This document shows positions 27,416-35,728 of a DNA stretch of 64,000 bases, piece after piece. The notes under the pieces are model-generated. The model was not told the DNA's origin. It saw nothing but the letters and a program-made list of their open reading frames with translations, and ran no database searches. The translations under genes and the position numbers were made by a program. The stretch is from Pseudobdellovibrionaceae bacterium (GTDB lineage: Bacteria > Bdellovibrionota > Bdellovibrionia > Bdellovibrionales > Bdellovibrionaceae), in assembly GCA_016719575.1 (NCBI GenBank), contig JADJYV010000013.1:434001-498000 (forward strand), written 5' to 3'. Numbering within the stretch: position 1 is the stretch's first letter; every line of letters begins with the position of its first letter.

Positions 27416-28569
27416 TTGCTCTCATAAAACATGTTGTATCCCTGATCTTAGTCTCCTCGGTATCTGTGGCAATTGCTGGAACGAAAACAGAAGAAATCCT
27501 ATCCTGGCCACTGCAAATGACAAACGCCCCCTCTGCATGGCAACTGACACAAGGTGATCCCAACATTCTTGTCGCCATTATCGACACCGGCGCCGACATC
27601 GGTCACCCGTTTCTTAACGAAAATATTTGGGTCAATCCCGGGGAAATTGGCGAAGACTCTGCTGGCCGCAACAAATCCAAAAATGGCATTGATGACGACA
27701 ACAATGGCTTTATCGATGACGTTCATGGATGGAACTTTGTTAGCAATAACAATGACCTTAGCGATGAGCACGGACATGGAACTCACGTCGCTGGCATAGT
27801 TAAAAATACGGCCCCAAATGTTCGCCTGATGATTCTAAAATACTTTAACCCCAAAGCCTCGGGTGCTACCAACCTTGCCAACACAATCAAAGCGATTCAG
27901 TATGCAACAAAAATGAATGCACGAATTATTAATTACTCTGGGGGAGGGCAAGAAAAATCTAAAGAGGAGGAGAGAGCCATCCTCGAAGCTCACCACCAAA
28001 AAATCCTATTCATTGCCGCCGCCGGCAATGAAAAAACGAACTCAGATGAAAAAGGCTTTTACCCCGCAAACTATGGCCTCTCAAATATTGCCTCTGTCAC
28101 TGCCATCGATGAGCAGCGAGCCATTCTCCCTTCAAGCAACTTCGGAATTAAGACTGTCGATCTTGCCGCCCCAGGAAAAAATATCTCTTCTTCGCTTCCA
28201 GGAGGACGTTTTGGATTAATGACTGGCACCTCACAAGCAACTGCTTTTGTCACAGGAGCTGCCGCACTTCTTATGTCACACAATACAAATTTGAATGATC
28301 CTGAAAAAATCATTTCGATTTTAGTTAAGACGGGATTTAAAAACGAAAAGCTTTCTGAAAAAACGAAAAGCGAAACCCAACTTGATATCTATCGAACTCT
28401 TGTCATGAAAGATCAGGATCAAGATGCCTTTGGACAATCCGAAAGTCCTTCAGAATCTAGTTCTTCAGAACTCCTCACCGAGGAACTGCCTTTTAAAATA
28501 GGTTCCAACGCGAAGAAGCTTCTATCGAAATCGGCAAACCAAAGTGTTTTGCTTGAGGAGCTTTACTAA
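27412..28569 (+). CDS. Secreted subtilisin-like serine protease (S8 family)
   Basis: A 385-residue protein with a signal peptide (residues 1-22). The full catalytic set is visible: Asp58 in AIIDTGAD, His122 in HGTHVAG, oxyanion Asn206 in AAAGNE, and Ser274 in GTSQATAF. A Ca-binding-like insert (NGIDDDNNGFIDD) follows the Asp region. There is no inhibitor propeptide domain between signal and catalytic domain. The Ser/Glu-rich tail overlaps the 3' end of the convergent pseudouridine synthase gene by 77 bases. Co-translation with the mini-RHS protein suggests the two act together outside the cytoplasm. Confidence 0.85.
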   Translation: MIALIKHVVSLILVSSVSVAIAGTKTEEILSWPLQMTNAPSAWQLTQGDPNILVAIIDTGADIGHPFLNENIWVNPGEIGEDSAGRNKSKNGIDDDNNGFIDDVHGWNFVSNNNDLSDEHGHGTHVAGIVKNTAPNVRLMILKYFNPKASGATNLANTIKAIQYATKMNARIINYSGGGQEKSKEEERAILEAHHQKILFIAAAGNEKTNSDEKGFYPANYGLSNIASVTAIDEQRAILPSSNFGIKTVDLAAPGKNISSSLPGGRFGLMTGTSQATAFVTGAAALLMSHNTNLNDPEKIISILVKTGFKNEKLSEKTKSETQLDIYRTLVMKDQDQDAFGQSESPSESSSSELLTEELPFKIGSNAKKLLSKSANQSVLLEELY

Positions 28570-29143
28570 AGTCGATTCGCAGAGCTCGCAAGGCAATCCC
28601 CGGTTCAAAAAAAGACGTTCTTGAGCCGTACAACTGATCTCCAACTATGGGGTGCCCGTGGCGACTCAGCTCATAACGCAGCTGATGGGGGCGCCCTGTC
28701 AATGGGTGCAATTCCCATTGATGCCAGCCGGTGTTGGGATCGCTCCCCAAATAGAGCGCCTCCGTCTCGCTGTTTTTTCCCAACTGATGCTCATAAGATC
28801 TTTTCTTTCCGCGCAAGAGACAACTCTTCCATAAGAATTTTTCTCCCGCCGTCAGAGCTTCGCCCTCGCTTAAGGCACAATAGGTTTTAAAAACACTTTT
28901 TTGTTCGAACCAAGAATTTGCTGCTGAATGGGCCTTCGCATTTTTTGCATATATCACAAGACCAGAAACCTCAAAATCAAGGCGATGCACCGGAAAGATT
29001 TGGCTCTGTGATTGCGTTTGCAAAGTCGTGCCCAAACAAGGACGTGAATCTTGAACTCCCAACCTGCTCGGTGTGGTCAAAACCATCGCTTCTTTATCGA
29101 CGACGATAAAGTTTTCATTTTCGAAGATGATTTTGAGATTCAT
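28493..29143 (-). CDS. RluA-family pseudouridine synthase
   Basis: A 216-residue catalytic domain without an S4 domain. The motif PVHRLDFEVSGLVIYAKN contains the catalytic Asp of RluA-type enzymes, and HPLTGRPHQLRYELSRHGHPIVGDQLYG is the conserved second half. These enzymes convert uridine to pseudouridine in rRNA or tRNA; the target is unknown. The start overlaps the end of rlmE by 29 bases and the end overlaps the subtilase gene. Confidence 0.82.
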   Translation of the reverse strand: MNLKIIFENENFIVVDKEAMVLTTPSRLGVQDSRPCLGTTLQTQSQSQIFPVHRLDFEVSGLVIYAKNAKAHSAANSWFEQKSVFKTYCALSEGEALTAGEKFLWKSCLLRGKKRSYEHQLGKNSETEALYLGSDPNTGWHQWELHPLTGRPHQLRYELSRHGHPIVGDQLYGSRTSFFEPGIALRALRIDFSKAPQAKHFGLPISIEASSRWNLF

Positions 29144-29732
29144 TTTTTTTATTAAGACCTACTAAAAATATTTCTTTACTGATTTTGCGCGTACTGTCGG
29201 GCTTTACAGCTTCGAATTTTTGGAAATCGCTTTTTATTTCTTCTCTCAATTTTGTAAAGTCATCACTGTGAAAGAGCTTACATACAAAATGCCCACCGGG
29301 TTTTAAAAATCTTCTCGCAACATCCAGAGCCAGCTCACAAAGTTCCATGGATCGGGCTTGATCGGTAAATCGAATTCCAGTTGTATTTGGCGCCATGTCC
29401 GAAAGAACCAAATCAAAGGGAGGCCTAAAGCCATGCTCTTTAAAAATATCTTCAAGTTTAAGGTCGCGAAGGTCTGCTTGGATAAAGACCGAATTTTTGA
29501 GACTGACAGTCACGGGCTTTAAATCAACACCCAGAACTTTCCCCGAAGATCCCACTTTTTGACTGGCATACTGCGACCAGGACCCTGGTGACGCCCCTAA
29601 ATCCAAAACTATCTGTCCAGGCTTAAACAACTTCGACTTTTTATCGATCTCTTCTAGCTTAAAGACAGACCTTGCTGCATAATTTTCTTCTTTGGCCTTG
29701 CGAAAGTAGTGATCTCGAGGATTGTAACTCAT
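29115..29732 (-). CDS. rlmE: 23S rRNA 2'-O-methyltransferase RlmE (FtsJ/RrmJ)
   Basis: A 205-residue enzyme with the RlmE signature: YAARSVFKLEEID (catalytic Lys), SAM-binding VLDLGASPGSWSQYA, LSDMAPN (catalytic Asp) and GGHFVCKLF (second catalytic Lys), ending with STRKISKEIFLVG. In E. coli it methylates U2552 of 23S rRNA. It is translationally linked to the downstream pseudouridine synthase, making a small RNA-modification unit. Confidence 0.88.
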   Translation of the reverse strand: MSYNPRDHYFRKAKEENYAARSVFKLEEIDKKSKLFKPGQIVLDLGASPGSWSQYASQKVGSSGKVLGVDLKPVTVSLKNSVFIQADLRDLKLEDIFKEHGFRPPFDLVLSDMAPNTTGIRFTDQARSMELCELALDVARRFLKPGGHFVCKLFHSDDFTKLREEIKSDFQKFEAVKPDSTRKISKEIFLVGLNKKNESQNHLRK

Positions 29733-29819
29733 AGCGAGGGACTATAACAGACTCTGTGAGTTGAAAAAAGGCGACTTTCAAGGTAGGGTCAAAAATGTAA
29801 GAATTATCAAGAGGGTGAT

Positions 29820-29984
29820 ATGGAAGTTGGATTAACATTGAGCGTATTTTTCTTAATCTGCACCCTCATTTTTGTTTTTATCGCCATTTTTCTACCAGAG
29901 TGGGTCGGCATTACGGGAAAAAAGGCCAAGTCCATTATGGAAGAGCAGCAGGACTCTGACCCCGTTGTAAAAAAAGACCCCTAG
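29820..29984 (+). CDS. Small single-pass membrane protein (54 residues)
   Basis: ATG at 29820 behind GAGGG opens a 54-codon frame: one strong transmembrane helix (LSVFFLICTLIFVFIAIFL), then PEWVGITGKKAKSI and an acidic/basic tail ending VVKKDP. Composition and SD support a real small protein. Its TAG shares CTAG with the stop of the convergent MFS gene, so the two genes overlap by four bases. Confidence 0.6.
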   Translation: MEVGLTLSVFFLICTLIFVFIAIFLPEWVGITGKKAKSIMEEQQDSDPVVKKDP

Positions 29985-31219
29985 ATTTCCTTCACTTTTA
30001 AGAGAAGGCCTCCGCCGATCATAAATAACACCAAGAGCCCGAGCATTCCAAAGCGGTGGTCTTTTGTGATAAAGACAGCCCCCGCTACAATCAGAGGCCC
30101 GAGAATTGAGGCAAACTTTCCGATCAAATTAAATAGGCCAAAATACTCCCCACTCGCCTCCTTCGGAATCATACTCCCAAAAAGACTGCGGCTGAGAGCC
30201 TGCACTCCCCCCTGCACCATTCCTATCACGGCAGCCAAAATATAAAAGTGCAAAGCGGATTCCATGCGCGTCGCCAAAATCACGGTGATTGCATAAACGC
30301 CAATACAAAATAAAATCGGCTTCCGCGCTCCCCACCTCGTGGTGAGAGTTCCAAAAAAGTACGCAAATGGAAATCCAATATATTGGGTCAACAGGAGGGC
30401 GATAATTAAATCTTTAGGCTCTAAACCAAGTGAGACCCCATAATCAACTGCCATGGTCATCACGGTGAAAACGCCATCGATATAGAGCCAGTAGGCTACA
30501 ATAAATGTTAATACATTTTTCTCTTTAATCAGCACAAAAAATGTTTTCTTTAGACTCCGAACGCTACCAGCGATAAGACTTCCCAAAGGCCCCGCAACGT
30601 TTCCTCTGGGTTCTGGGACAAAAATCATCATCGGCAGAGTGAATAAAAACCACCACACTCCCACCGACAAAAAAGAAAACTGAACTCCTTGTTCTGGCGA
30701 CGACAACCCAAACCAACTCGGGTGCAGGTACATCAAAACATTAAGGGAAAATAGCAACCCCCCACCTAGATAGCCTAGCGAGTACCCTAAGGAAGAAGCT
30801 CGATCCATCTGTCTCCCCTCAGCAATGTGAGGAAGTTGGGCATCATTAAAACCCGCACTCATGCCAAAGGCAAATAAGCCCAGGCCATACGCCATCACCG
30901 CGAGGCCCCATTCTCCCTTGCCAATAAAGGCCATCCAGCCACAGCAAAAGGCCCCCATCAGCATAAATAAAAAACAGAATTCCTTTTTCCAGCTTTTGAC
31001 GTCCGCAATGACTCCCATCAGCGGGGACGCTATGGCAATCATAAGGCTCGAGAGAGAGATCACGGTTCCGAGCCGTGCTGTCGTAAGCGTCGACTCGGCC
31101 CCGGCACTCCAATACTTTTGAAAAAAGAGTGGAAAAAACCCAGCCATCACCGTCGTTGCAAAGACACTGTTCGCCCAATCATACAAGGCCCACGATATTA
31201 TCTTTTTATCTTTAATCAT
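29981..31219 (-). CDS. MFS transporter, Atg22/UMF1-like
   Basis: About 412 residues and 12 hydrophobic segments. The N-terminal SWALYDWANSVFATTVMAGFFPLFF and the ASPLMGVIADVKSWKK loop are typical of the UMF1/Atg22-like MFS group, common in bacteria and related to yeast vacuolar amino-acid exporters. Substrate is unknown. ATG 31219 (MIKDKKIISWALYDW) matches the usual family start; a TTG at 31255 would add 12 residues. It is divergent from queF. Confidence 0.8.
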   Translation of the reverse strand: MIKDKKIISWALYDWANSVFATTVMAGFFPLFFQKYWSAGAESTLTTARLGTVISLSSLMIAIASPLMGVIADVKSWKKEFCFLFMLMGAFCCGWMAFIGKGEWGLAVMAYGLGLFAFGMSAGFNDAQLPHIAEGRQMDRASSLGYSLGYLGGGLLFSLNVLMYLHPSWFGLSSPEQGVQFSFLSVGVWWFLFTLPMMIFVPEPRGNVAGPLGSLIAGSVRSLKKTFFVLIKEKNVLTFIVAYWLYIDGVFTVMTMAVDYGVSLGLEPKDLIIALLLTQYIGFPFAYFFGTLTTRWGARKPILFCIGVYAITVILATRMESALHFYILAAVIGMVQGGVQALSRSLFGSMIPKEASGEYFGLFNLIGKFASILGPLIVAGAVFITKDHRFGMLGLLVLFMIGGGLLLKVKEI

Positions 31220-31296
31220 TAAACAAATCAGAGCATGAAAACGACTCTGCGGCAATAGTCATTGACCAAAATAGCCTTGGGCTGTAGAACCAAACG

Positions 31297-31809
31297 ATGA
31301 TTAAAAAGTCAAAAAGCAGAACCAAAGAACTTCAGAATTTCAAACTCGGCTCAAAGTCTACAAACTATCCCTCCACCTATTCTCCGAAGTTACTTGAAGC
31401 CTTTGACAATAAAAATCCAGACAAAATTGCATGGACGACTTTTATTTGCACCGAGTTTACTTCGTTGTGTCCTAAAACGGGTCAGCCAGACTTTGCGAAG
31501 GTTTTTATTAACTATATTGCCGACAAAAAGATGATAGAATCAAAGTCCTTAAAGCTTTATCTTTTTAGTTTCCGAAACCACGGGGACTTTCACGAGGACT
31601 GCATCCAAACGATTTGTGACGATCTGATTCAGATATTAAATCCAAAGTACATTGAAGTGATCGGCGAATTCACTCCTCGTGGTGGAATTGCAATCTTTCC
31701 CTTTGCATCCAATGCAAACAAGGAAGGCCAGTTTCAAGAACTCTTAAAAAACCGCAGACTCAACTATGCTCCAGGCAAATATTCTATGGAACTCACTAGA
31801 CTCTACTAG
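31297..31809 (+). CDS. queF: NADPH-dependent preQ0 reductase QueF
   Basis: A 170-residue type I QueF. The catalytic motif LCPKTGQPDF contains Cys58 and Asp65, and the conserved ESKSLKLYLFSFRNHGDFHE binds NADPH and substrate. It reduces 7-cyano-7-deazaguanine to preQ1 in queuosine synthesis. Other que genes are not in the window. No riboswitch-like structure was seen upstream. Confidence 0.92.
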   Translation: MIKKSKSRTKELQNFKLGSKSTNYPSTYSPKLLEAFDNKNPDKIAWTTFICTEFTSLCPKTGQPDFAKVFINYIADKKMIESKSLKLYLFSFRNHGDFHEDCIQTICDDLIQILNPKYIEVIGEFTPRGGIAIFPFASNANKEGQFQELLKNRRLNYAPGKYSMELTRLY

Positions 31810-31907
31810 CGCTAGCTAGACATAAGTCTGAATCAAGACCCCCTTCGATTCCAGACTCTAGAGAAATCAAGATAATCCGATCCGTATGACAAGAGAGGGG
31901 TGCCGTC

Positions 31908-32855
31908 TTGTCGAAATCACGCATTTTAAATTTTGTGTTAATAGCACTCTTTGTTTTGCCTCTTGGCGCATCAATAAATGCCCGGGCCGAAACGGACCCT
32001 ATTGTCGAAGCCTTCAAAAAGATGGAAAACGCTAGCAGTGAGAAAAATCGTCGCACCCCTTTACCTATAAAACCCAAGGAGAATGAAAAACCCATTATTT
32101 CTTCTCCACCCAAAAGTCCTGCCATGGCCAGGGAAAGTGGCGCAGGAAACGCTGCTGCTACTGAAGCAGGCATACCGTGCATCACCTGCCTGAACAGAAC
32201 GACAACTCCATCAAATTTAATCAACCTCCGTGCAGTGTCTGAAAAAGTGCAGGAGCTGCAGCCCCCCCCGATTCCAAAACCCCCTCCCAATATTCTCCCG
32301 CAGGTTTCTGAGGCGGAACGGAAATGGAAGGAACAACTCGATTTCAATATTCACGGATATAGCACCTCAAAAAAAACGGATGATATGATTGAAAAAGCAA
32401 TGGCAAATTCTCATTGGAGACTTGATCCTATTAGTCGCAAACGCCTCGGGAAGCGCAACCCCCTCAGCTCCACTGGGAACTGCTTTCGGCATGTAAAAGA
32501 CGCTTTGCTGAAATCTAAGCTCGTGTCTCAATATCCAGCCGGCTACTGGGTCAATAATCCTCGAGGCTCGGCAAAAAGATCACTCGAAGAGCTTGGATTT
32601 GTCGATCTTCTCTCAAAACCTCGGTACAATGACATGATTAAAAACCCCTCGGATGCCCCAAAAGGTGCGGTTCTAATCTATTCAGGTCCTTGGGGTGAAA
32701 ATCCAGGCCATATTGAAATTAAAACCGATTGGGGAAAAAATGGTACTTATGTGAGCGACTTCCAAGCCCCCAAGTCCGTCACACAAAATCCTTTAGGTGG
32801 TCGCGCAGGAAGCGGATTTAAACTTATTGGCGTAATGGTAAAGCCGGGAGGTTGA
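31908..32855 (+). CDS. Secreted CHAP/NlpC-P60-like cysteine hydrolase (putative)
   Basis: A 315-residue protein with a signal peptide (ending NARA), a long Pro/Lys/Ser-rich linker with a CITC pair (about residues 90-94), and a C-terminal domain. GNCFRHVKDALL supplies a candidate catalytic Cys and GAVLIYSG......GHIEIKT a candidate His, the order seen in CHAP/NlpC-like peptidoglycan amidases. The start is TTG 31908 behind GAGAGGGG. The next gene begins four bases after its stop. The family assignment is by motif order only. Confidence 0.55.
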   Translation: MSKSRILNFVLIALFVLPLGASINARAETDPIVEAFKKMENASSEKNRRTPLPIKPKENEKPIISSPPKSPAMARESGAGNAAATEAGIPCITCLNRTTTPSNLINLRAVSEKVQELQPPPIPKPPPNILPQVSEAERKWKEQLDFNIHGYSTSKKTDDMIEKAMANSHWRLDPISRKRLGKRNPLSSTGNCFRHVKDALLKSKLVSQYPAGYWVNNPRGSAKRSLEELGFVDLLSKPRYNDMIKNPSDAPKGAVLIYSGPWGENPGHIEIKTDWGKNGTYVSDFQAPKSVTQNPLGGRAGSGFKLIGVMVKPGG

Positions 32856-32859
32856 TTTT

Positions 32860-33288
32860 ATGTCTAAGTATTTTTTCATTCTATCGCTAGCGTTTGCTTC
32901 GGTTCTACAAGCTAAAGAATTCACTTCATCAGACCAAATTGTAAAGAAACTTAGCGCCTATCAACTGCATGACCTCACTGGCGATATTCAAAGACTGAAA
33001 AACAAAGAAAGTCTAAAAATTGATGAAATGTTTGACGACCTTGAAGCTGCCGCTAAATTCCTGGAAGGAAAAACTCCGAGCGAAGACGTCGCCTACCATA
33101 TCGAGCGAGTTTGCCTACTCACCTTTCTGCATGACCCAACGTCCTTTGCCGTTGACTTAACATTGTCTACTTATGAAAAAAACAAATCGATATTCGAAAA
33201 GGCCGCAAAGAAGCTACATAACTATGATATGCAGGTTATCCTAGAAGTGTATGATGGTAAAAGCGGAGCCTTAAAAAATTCCGGCTAA
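32860..33288 (+). CDS. Small secreted protein, unknown
   Basis: A 142-residue protein with a signal peptide (MSKYFFILSLAFASVLQA). The mature part is helical and charged, with one cysteine. It begins four bases after the CHAP-like gene, behind GGGAGG, so both are in one operon. Such a partner could be an immunity-like or accessory protein for the hydrolase; that is inference from position only. Confidence 0.6.
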   Translation: MSKYFFILSLAFASVLQAKEFTSSDQIVKKLSAYQLHDLTGDIQRLKNKESLKIDEMFDDLEAAAKFLEGKTPSEDVAYHIERVCLLTFLHDPTSFAVDLTLSTYEKNKSIFEKAAKKLHNYDMQVILEVYDGKSGALKNSG

Positions 33289-33422
33289 AAAGTCTATGAT
33301 CTTTCTTCCCACTTCCATCTCATTTTGAAACAAACAATATTTTTGAATCGGCGGCCGTAAAATTGTAGTTGGTCAATGGTCATTGTCACATGTAGAATCA
33401 AATGAGTGACGAGGCGGGGGAT

Positions 33423-33932
33423 ATGAAAGACACTACGGAGCGATTTTTCGGGTCAAGGACTCTCATTGCTTTATTTTTGGCTGTTATTGGTTTCTTATAT
33501 CAGAATTGCGCTCAAAACACGTCATTGCAATCATCACGATTAGAAAATCCAGCCAACCGAGAGATCACTTCTTACTTAAAGGCAGACCAACTCAGTCAAG
33601 TCAGATCCTGCCAGCAAGAAAACCTTAAATGTCTTCGTAAAGTCTATTCTCCAAATGAACAAGATCGGCAGACAAACGAAGAGCACTGCCTAGATCAAAA
33701 TGGCCCCTGCCTTGATGTTAATACCGTTTACTACAACACCACCTTTGCAATTCAAGAATGCCACTCTTGCGGTCCAGAAGATGCTCTTGTGGGTGGAGAA
33801 TACAATCGAGAAGAAGTGACTTGTTGGGTGGGAGAACCCGCAGCTGAAAATTCGATTTCTTACGCTCTTCGATCCAACCTTAAATCAGCTGCGATTGCTG
33901 CCCTAGCCACCTGCGGAGGGGCTTTAAGATGA
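33423..33932 (+). CDS. Cysteine-rich secreted protein or lipoprotein
   Basis: About 169 residues. An N-terminal hydrophobic stretch (TLIALFLAVIGFLYQNC) ends in a Cys like a lipobox, although YQNC is not canonical. The mature part has eight further cysteines (SCQQENLKC, HCLDQNGPC, ECHSC, TC, TC), suggesting disulfides. ATG 33423 follows GAGGCGGGGG and was preferred over ATG 33402. It overlaps the LPMO-like gene by four bases (ATGA), implying coupled expression. Confidence 0.6.
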   Translation: MKDTTERFFGSRTLIALFLAVIGFLYQNCAQNTSLQSSRLENPANREITSYLKADQLSQVRSCQQENLKCLRKVYSPNEQDRQTNEEHCLDQNGPCLDVNTVYYNTTFAIQECHSCGPEDALVGGEYNREEVTCWVGEPAAENSISYALRSNLKSAAIAALATCGGALR

Positions 33933-34666
33933 AAAGATTTTCAGTAACTGCATTCTTCTGCCTAGGACTCGTTCTGATAGTTGGAGAAGCTGAGGCTCAT
34001 ATTCGAATTACTCCGGTTGGCCGAATGGGAACAAGTGATGCCGTTAAGTTCATTCAGAGAAATCGCTTAAATCCAGCTTTAGCTCCTGACAGTCCTGGGC
34101 CTTGCGCAAATTTCACCACTCGCATGACGACACCCCTTCAACTAAATGCGGGTCAGCAGTTTTCATTTGTCATTCAAGAGACCATTAATCATCCAGGACG
34201 TTTTTATGTTCAATACTCACCAGCGAACGATTCGAATTTTTGGTTAGCCGCCAACCAATTGGCTCTAGTTCAGGATACACAAAACAATGGAACAACGACT
34301 GTGACCTTTACCGTGCCAAATGTAAGCACCACAAATACGGCGACAATCCGGGTTTTGCAAGAAATGGACGAGCAACCCGGTGAGTACTATGTTCACTGTG
34401 TTGATGTAAACATCTTAAACAACTCATCAACAACACCGAGCCCAGTCCCTACACCACCAATCGTCGGTTCGGGCGCTGAAGGTAAAAGCTCCGCCCCTTA
34501 CGAAAATGAAAAGCCAACCTTCAACACAAGCTGCGGTGTCATCTCCGCAATACACGAAAACAGAAAAGGTGGCGGCCCTCCTTCTGCGGGGTCTTTGGCT
34601 GTTATTGCCTTTTTATTTTTACTTCCGATAACATTAGGATTTTACCTACGAGCGAGAGTTCGCTAG
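33929..34666 (+). CDS. LPMO-like copper protein (SCE4755 type) with C-terminal anchor
   Basis: A 245-residue protein. After a signal peptide ending AEA the mature chain starts with His (HIRITPVGR), as needed for the copper histidine brace of lytic polysaccharide monooxygenases. A second His lies in the block ETINHPGRFYVQYS, which resembles the NHPG.F.I.LS block of SCE4755-family LPMO-like proteins, followed by MDEQPGEYYVHCVDVNI. The domain ends near residue 165. A Ser/Thr/Pro linker, a Cys-Gly site, a Gly-rich stretch and a hydrophobic helix with terminal Arg residues form a MYXO/JDVT-CTERM-like sorting tail. The role may be oxidative polysaccharide cleavage or copper handling. Confidence 0.7.
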   Translation: MKRFSVTAFFCLGLVLIVGEAEAHIRITPVGRMGTSDAVKFIQRNRLNPALAPDSPGPCANFTTRMTTPLQLNAGQQFSFVIQETINHPGRFYVQYSPANDSNFWLAANQLALVQDTQNNGTTTVTFTVPNVSTTNTATIRVLQEMDEQPGEYYVHCVDVNILNNSSTTPSPVPTPPIVGSGAEGKSSAPYENEKPTFNTSCGVISAIHENRKGGGPPSAGSLAVIAFLFLLPITLGFYLRARVR

Positions 34667-34699
34667 GAATTTCCGCATTCATCAATGATATAAAAAAAC

Positions 34700-34730
34700 G
34701 GGCTATCTCAAAATGAGATGGCCCCTTTTT
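34700..34730 (+). terminator. Rho-independent terminator
   Basis: GGGCTATCTC (34700-34709) pairs with GAGATGGCCC (34715-34724), with one wobble and a five-base loop, followed by CTTTTT. It ends the Cys-rich/LPMO-like transcript. Confidence 0.85.
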
Positions 34731-34838
34731 GTTACTGGTCTGTTCACTTTCTTTACAACCACCTCGCTTAATTTCATTTTGAGACAGAATTCTCCCGGCA
34801 TTTAGTTTGCTTTAGTACTTTATAGATGAGGTAACCAC

Positions 34839-35690
34839 ATGAAGTATTACACGTTGATTCTAACACTATTGATCACTTTGAGCTCCAGCGCAGACCAAGA
34901 AGGCAAAATCTCAAATTGTTCAAATGGCAATTGTTTCAGTGCGACTTTGACGGGCAACTTGACTGAAGAGGAATTTCGAGTGTTTCTAGCTTCTATCGGC
35001 ACGGCAAAAGTCACCCAAGGGGCGACACAAATCACAAAAATAATCAATGATATGACTGCTAGTGTTGACAGGGTCTGCAGCAAATTCGTTAAAGATAATG
35101 AGTTCCAAAAGTGGGGCGAATTTGTCAGTCAAGAATTCGACCGTGGAAATTACAGAGCGCTTTATGCAGGAACCCCCGATCTACATCGCCTCTGCCCAGA
35201 TTTTAAAAAAATGACAGATGACCAGAAGGACTCCGTCTTTATATTAACAACCACGTTGCATGCTTATTTTGAAAGCTCTTGCAACCCTAATGCTAGTTAT
35301 AGGGGGGCCCCCAATGGGGTTGCGCGTGGATTGTTTCAACAACATCAGGGCAAAGAGCATTTATACTCCAGGGGTTGCAAGGCCGGAGACTCCAGAAATC
35401 CGGAGGGAAGCATTCGCTGCACCCTGTCAATGCTCGACGATATCGCCGCAAAAGGAAAAAATATTTTCACCCATGATTCTCATTGGGCAGTTCATCGCCC
35501 CCAGGACAGAAATATCAAAGCGGGTTTCAGAAACAATGCTGCGATTTCTACAATGCTAGCTTTGTGTAAAATCCCCTCCTGCGGAGCGGAGCCAACCGAA
35601 TGCACCCAGTTTATCAAGGAAACTCGTGATAATGCTATTGCCCTAAGCCAAGGCGGGCAAAGACGATCAGGCCGAGTCGCAAACCGATAA
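34839..35690 (+). CDS. Secreted lysozyme-like / lytic transglycosylase-like protein (putative)
   Basis: A 283-residue protein with a signal peptide (ending SSSA). In the C-terminal half, TTLHAYFESSCNPNASYRG...GVARGLFQQ mirrors the goose-type lysozyme/SLT pattern (catalytic Glu in ESSFNP followed by ARGLMQ), so the Glu in YFESSC is the candidate catalytic residue. It is followed by SIRCTLSMLDDI. Ten cysteines suggest disulfides. The N-terminal 120 residues have no recognised domain. It is monocistronic behind the terminator at 34730. A role in peptidoglycan cleavage is likely but the match is by motif only. Confidence 0.6.
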   Translation: MKYYTLILTLLITLSSSADQEGKISNCSNGNCFSATLTGNLTEEEFRVFLASIGTAKVTQGATQITKIINDMTASVDRVCSKFVKDNEFQKWGEFVSQEFDRGNYRALYAGTPDLHRLCPDFKKMTDDQKDSVFILTTTLHAYFESSCNPNASYRGAPNGVARGLFQQHQGKEHLYSRGCKAGDSRNPEGSIRCTLSMLDDIAAKGKNIFTHDSHWAVHRPQDRNIKAGFRNNAAISTMLALCKIPSCGAEPTECTQFIKETRDNAIALSQGGQRRSGRVANR

Positions 35691-35728
35691 GACTTTCCTT
35701 GTCTAAAATTTCTGTTAGGCTTTTACCT

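Noticed and set aside
34771..34784. ATTTCATTTTGAGA found here and again at 62669-62682, with a variant near 33319
   Set aside because: Both copies precede secreted-protein genes, but a few 14-base matches are expected by chance in 64 kb, more so in AT-rich gaps.
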